From: Pseudomonadota bacterium
GTDB lineage: Bacteria > Pseudomonadota > Gammaproteobacteria > Burkholderiales > Sulfuriferulaceae
Direction: 5' to 3'
DNA length: 7,650 nt
NCBI GenBank assembly: GCA_021790625.1
Contig: JAJYGL010000150.1
Coordinates: 1-7,650, forward strand
The notes under the pieces are model-generated. The model was not told the DNA's origin. It saw nothing but the letters and a program-made list of their open reading frames with translations, and ran no database searches. The translations under genes and the position numbers were made by a program. Shown here piece after piece: positions 6,623-7,650 of the stretch. Numbering within the stretch: the first letter of the stretch is position 1; the number at the start of each line of letters is the position of its first letter.

Positions 6623-7200
6623 TGTGGATTATCAGGTTTTGTCGATTTTTGTTGTGCCAGCATTTTGAGCAGTGCTTCCTGTTGCGCGATGGATGGTGCA
6701 CGTTTGTTGCTGTTATAGGCAACGTCTTCGCCGGGGCGAACATGCCCCCCGCGCTCTTTTGCCTTGACTTCGAGGTAATCATCCAGCGGATTCTCGGCGT
6801 TTTCCGGCAGATTGTCGTCGGTATAACGACCACGGAAACCGGCGGGAGCTGTTTTGGGACGGGCACGATAGGCCGCGAGTTTCAGCGCTTTGTTCAGCTC
6901 CGCGATACGATCGTCAATCCAACGCACGTCGTATACGGCAGCGGCGGTGAGCAGAATGATAAAGGCGCTGCCGACGCAGCGGCGGTGCAATACAAAATAA
7001 CCTAGCAGTGCCAATGCAAAACCGGCACGATACAGCCAGGCACCCAGCGGATTTTCTAGATAGGCGCGGTGCAAACCGAGCGGGTACAGTAGCAGCAGGC
7101 CATAAGCGCGCTTACGCTGTTTCATCTGTTGGGCGAGTTTCAGACTGATGGCCTGTAATCCATCGCCTTCCAGATCAAGATTTTTCCATGCTTCGCTCAT
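6619..7200 (-). CDS. TM2-domain-like small membrane protein
   Basis: The product has 193 residues with hydrophobic segments near 33-50, 53-71 and 77-93. The pattern RAYGLLLLYPLGLHRAYLENPLGAWLYR (31-58), followed later by VYDVRWIDDRI (89-99), resembles the TM2 domain. In that domain a G-x-H-R-x-Y-L turn joins two helices and an Asp follows the last one. About 100 C-terminal residues are hydrophilic and charged, and probably cytoplasmic. The N-terminal 30 residues are also polar, with a basic QMKQRKR stretch just before the membrane. It is the first gene of the minus-strand operon and its stop overlaps the lplT start as ATGA. Only a weak AGG-like signal lies upstream of the ATG at 7200-7198. 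The function is unknown. The coding call is well supported by the coupled junction; the domain name is less certain. Confidence 0.85.
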   Translation of the reverse strand: MSEAWKNLDLEGDGLQAISLKLAQQMKQRKRAYGLLLLYPLGLHRAYLENPLGAWLYRAGFALALLGYFVLHRRCVGSAFIILLTAAAVYDVRWIDDRIAELNKALKLAAYRARPKTAPAGFRGRYTDDNLPENAENPLDDYLEVKAKERGGHVRPGEDVAYNSNKRAPSIAQQEALLKMLAQQKSTKPDNPQ

Positions 7201-7557
7201 GGTTTTTATTTACCTATATCAACAAGTTGTTCGGCATGTCGGTTATTGTAATTTTGTGTTAAGGTTACAAACTGTGTTGTGCGTCGCTGCTAGGTGATGG
7301 GCACGGTAGCGTCGCATTTTACACCTTGTCGGCATTGTGCGCGACAGCAACCGGATTTTTTACTGTTGTTAATATGACCATTAGGGAACCGTTGATCTAT
7401 TCCCACATGGCCGCGACGGCGGCTTGGCGTCAAAGTCCCGGCTACGACCTGCGCCGTACGCGTCGCGATCTTCCCGATTTGGCCCGCAACGCGGCTCATG
7501 GAGGAATAAATCAGCGGTTCCTTAGGATTTACTACGGGTTGGGAAAAGGGAAATGGC
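7201..7557. other. Gene-free divergent intergenic region (TM2-like operon / amidotransferase-like gene)
   Basis: This stretch should contain the promoters of the leftward TM2-lplT-yoaA operon and of the rightward gene starting at 7558. Positions 7384-7522 are the 139-bp TA-flanked element. The unique part, 7201-7381, is A+T-rich near 7205-7275. On the minus strand it has a TACAAT-like stretch near 7243-7248, a possible -10 box, without a convincing -35 at normal spacing. On the plus strand AAGGGAA at 7547-7553 precedes the ATG at 7558 at a usable Shine-Dalgarno distance. Confidence 0.7.
7384..7522 (+). mobile_element. MITE-like palindromic element, medium copy (139 bp)
   Basis: It is flanked by TA at 7382-7383 and 7523-7524. 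The terminal inverted repeats match at about 23 of 29 positions, running from the TA inward: GGGAACCGTTGATCTATTCC on the left and the complement of GGAATAAATCAGCGGTTCC on the right, each ending at a CATG tetramer. Just inside the tetramers the CCGCG/CGCGG match extends the pairing. It is the reverse complement of the 1886-2162 element minus an internal 138 bp. The copies differ at about six of 103 bases in the larger shared block. The right end lies 35 bp before the ATG of the amidotransferase-like gene, so element DNA may affect that gene's expression. No protein is encoded. Confidence 0.8.
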
Positions 7558-7650
7558 ATGAAGCGGTTCATGGTAGTGCAACATTCTTATGCGGAATTTT
7601 TGGGTATGCTCGAAAAGCAGCTCGAATCACGCAATATCGGTTTTCAGTAT
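7558..7650 (+). CDS. Probable class I glutamine amidotransferase-like protein, N-terminal fragment
   Basis: Thirty-one codons run open from the ATG at 7558 to the window edge, encoding MKRFMVVQHSYAEFLGMLEK and continuing QLESRNIGFQY. This has the opening pattern of class I glutamine amidotransferase-like (GMP synthase glutaminase-like) proteins: a short beta strand ending in V-x-Q-H, a glycine-containing turn, then a helix leading to a residue patch such as RNIGFQY. The nucleophile Cys and the catalytic His/Glu lie outside the window, so activity cannot be judged. AAGGGAA six or so bases upstream supports the start; the ATG at 7570 (residue 5) is a less likely alternative. The gene is transcribed away from the TM2-lplT-yoaA operon. 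Confidence 0.6.
   Translation, partial: MKRFMVVQHSYAEFLGMLEKQLESRNIGFQY

Noticed and set aside
7322..7365. Possible intrinsic terminator (TGTCG...CGACA followed by a T-run near 7353)
   Set aside because: The stem is only about five base pairs, the T-run is separated from it, and no plus-strand gene lies upstream to be terminated.
7290..7571. 93-residue minus-strand frame across the second element and the start of the amidotransferase-like gene
   Set aside because: It runs antisense through the element and into a better-supported plus-strand start; no family is recognised.

Overview
The window looks like a chromosomal segment from a betaproteobacterium, most probably of the Nitrosomonadales/Gallionellaceae type. 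The reasons are moderate G+C, a long betaproteobacterial-type YihY protein with a C-terminal extension, and AroC, YoaA and LplT proteins close in sequence to proteobacterial ones. The genus is not resolved. There are seven protein genes, two of them cut by the window edges. No rRNA, tRNA, CRISPR array or transposase gene was seen.

Layout. The left edge holds the 3' end of uvrC (+). It converges on a yihY/brkB-like membrane protein gene (-, about 588-1805). A gene-free stretch (1806-2401) follows, holding one long and one short copy of a palindromic TA-flanked element. Then comes aroC, chorismate synthase (+, 2402-3487). It runs tail to tail, with a 23-bp overlap, into a three-gene minus-strand operon. 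In transcription order the operon is a TM2-like membrane protein gene (7200-6619), lplT (6622-5396) and the yoaA helicase gene (5399-3465). Both operon junctions are ATGA start/stop overlaps with no visible Shine-Dalgarno sequence, so translation is probably coupled. A second gene-free stretch (7201-7557) carries another copy of the element. It ends 35 bp before the start of a plus-strand gene, cut by the right edge, that resembles a class I glutamine amidotransferase.

The genes are mostly housekeeping: DNA repair (uvrC, yoaA), aromatic amino acid synthesis (aroC), and envelope or lipid functions (yihY-like, lplT, TM2-like). They do not form one pathway.

The most interesting content is the repeat family. 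It is a Correia-like, MITE-like element with about 29-bp imperfect terminal inverted repeats flanked by TA, present in three size classes (277, 139 and about 64 bp). The 277-bp copy differs from the 139-bp copy by exactly 138 bp, bounded by an 8-bp near-repeat, and can fold into a long imperfect hairpin. The two larger copies lie in opposite orientation in the two divergent intergenic regions that bracket aroC-yoaA-lplT-TM2.
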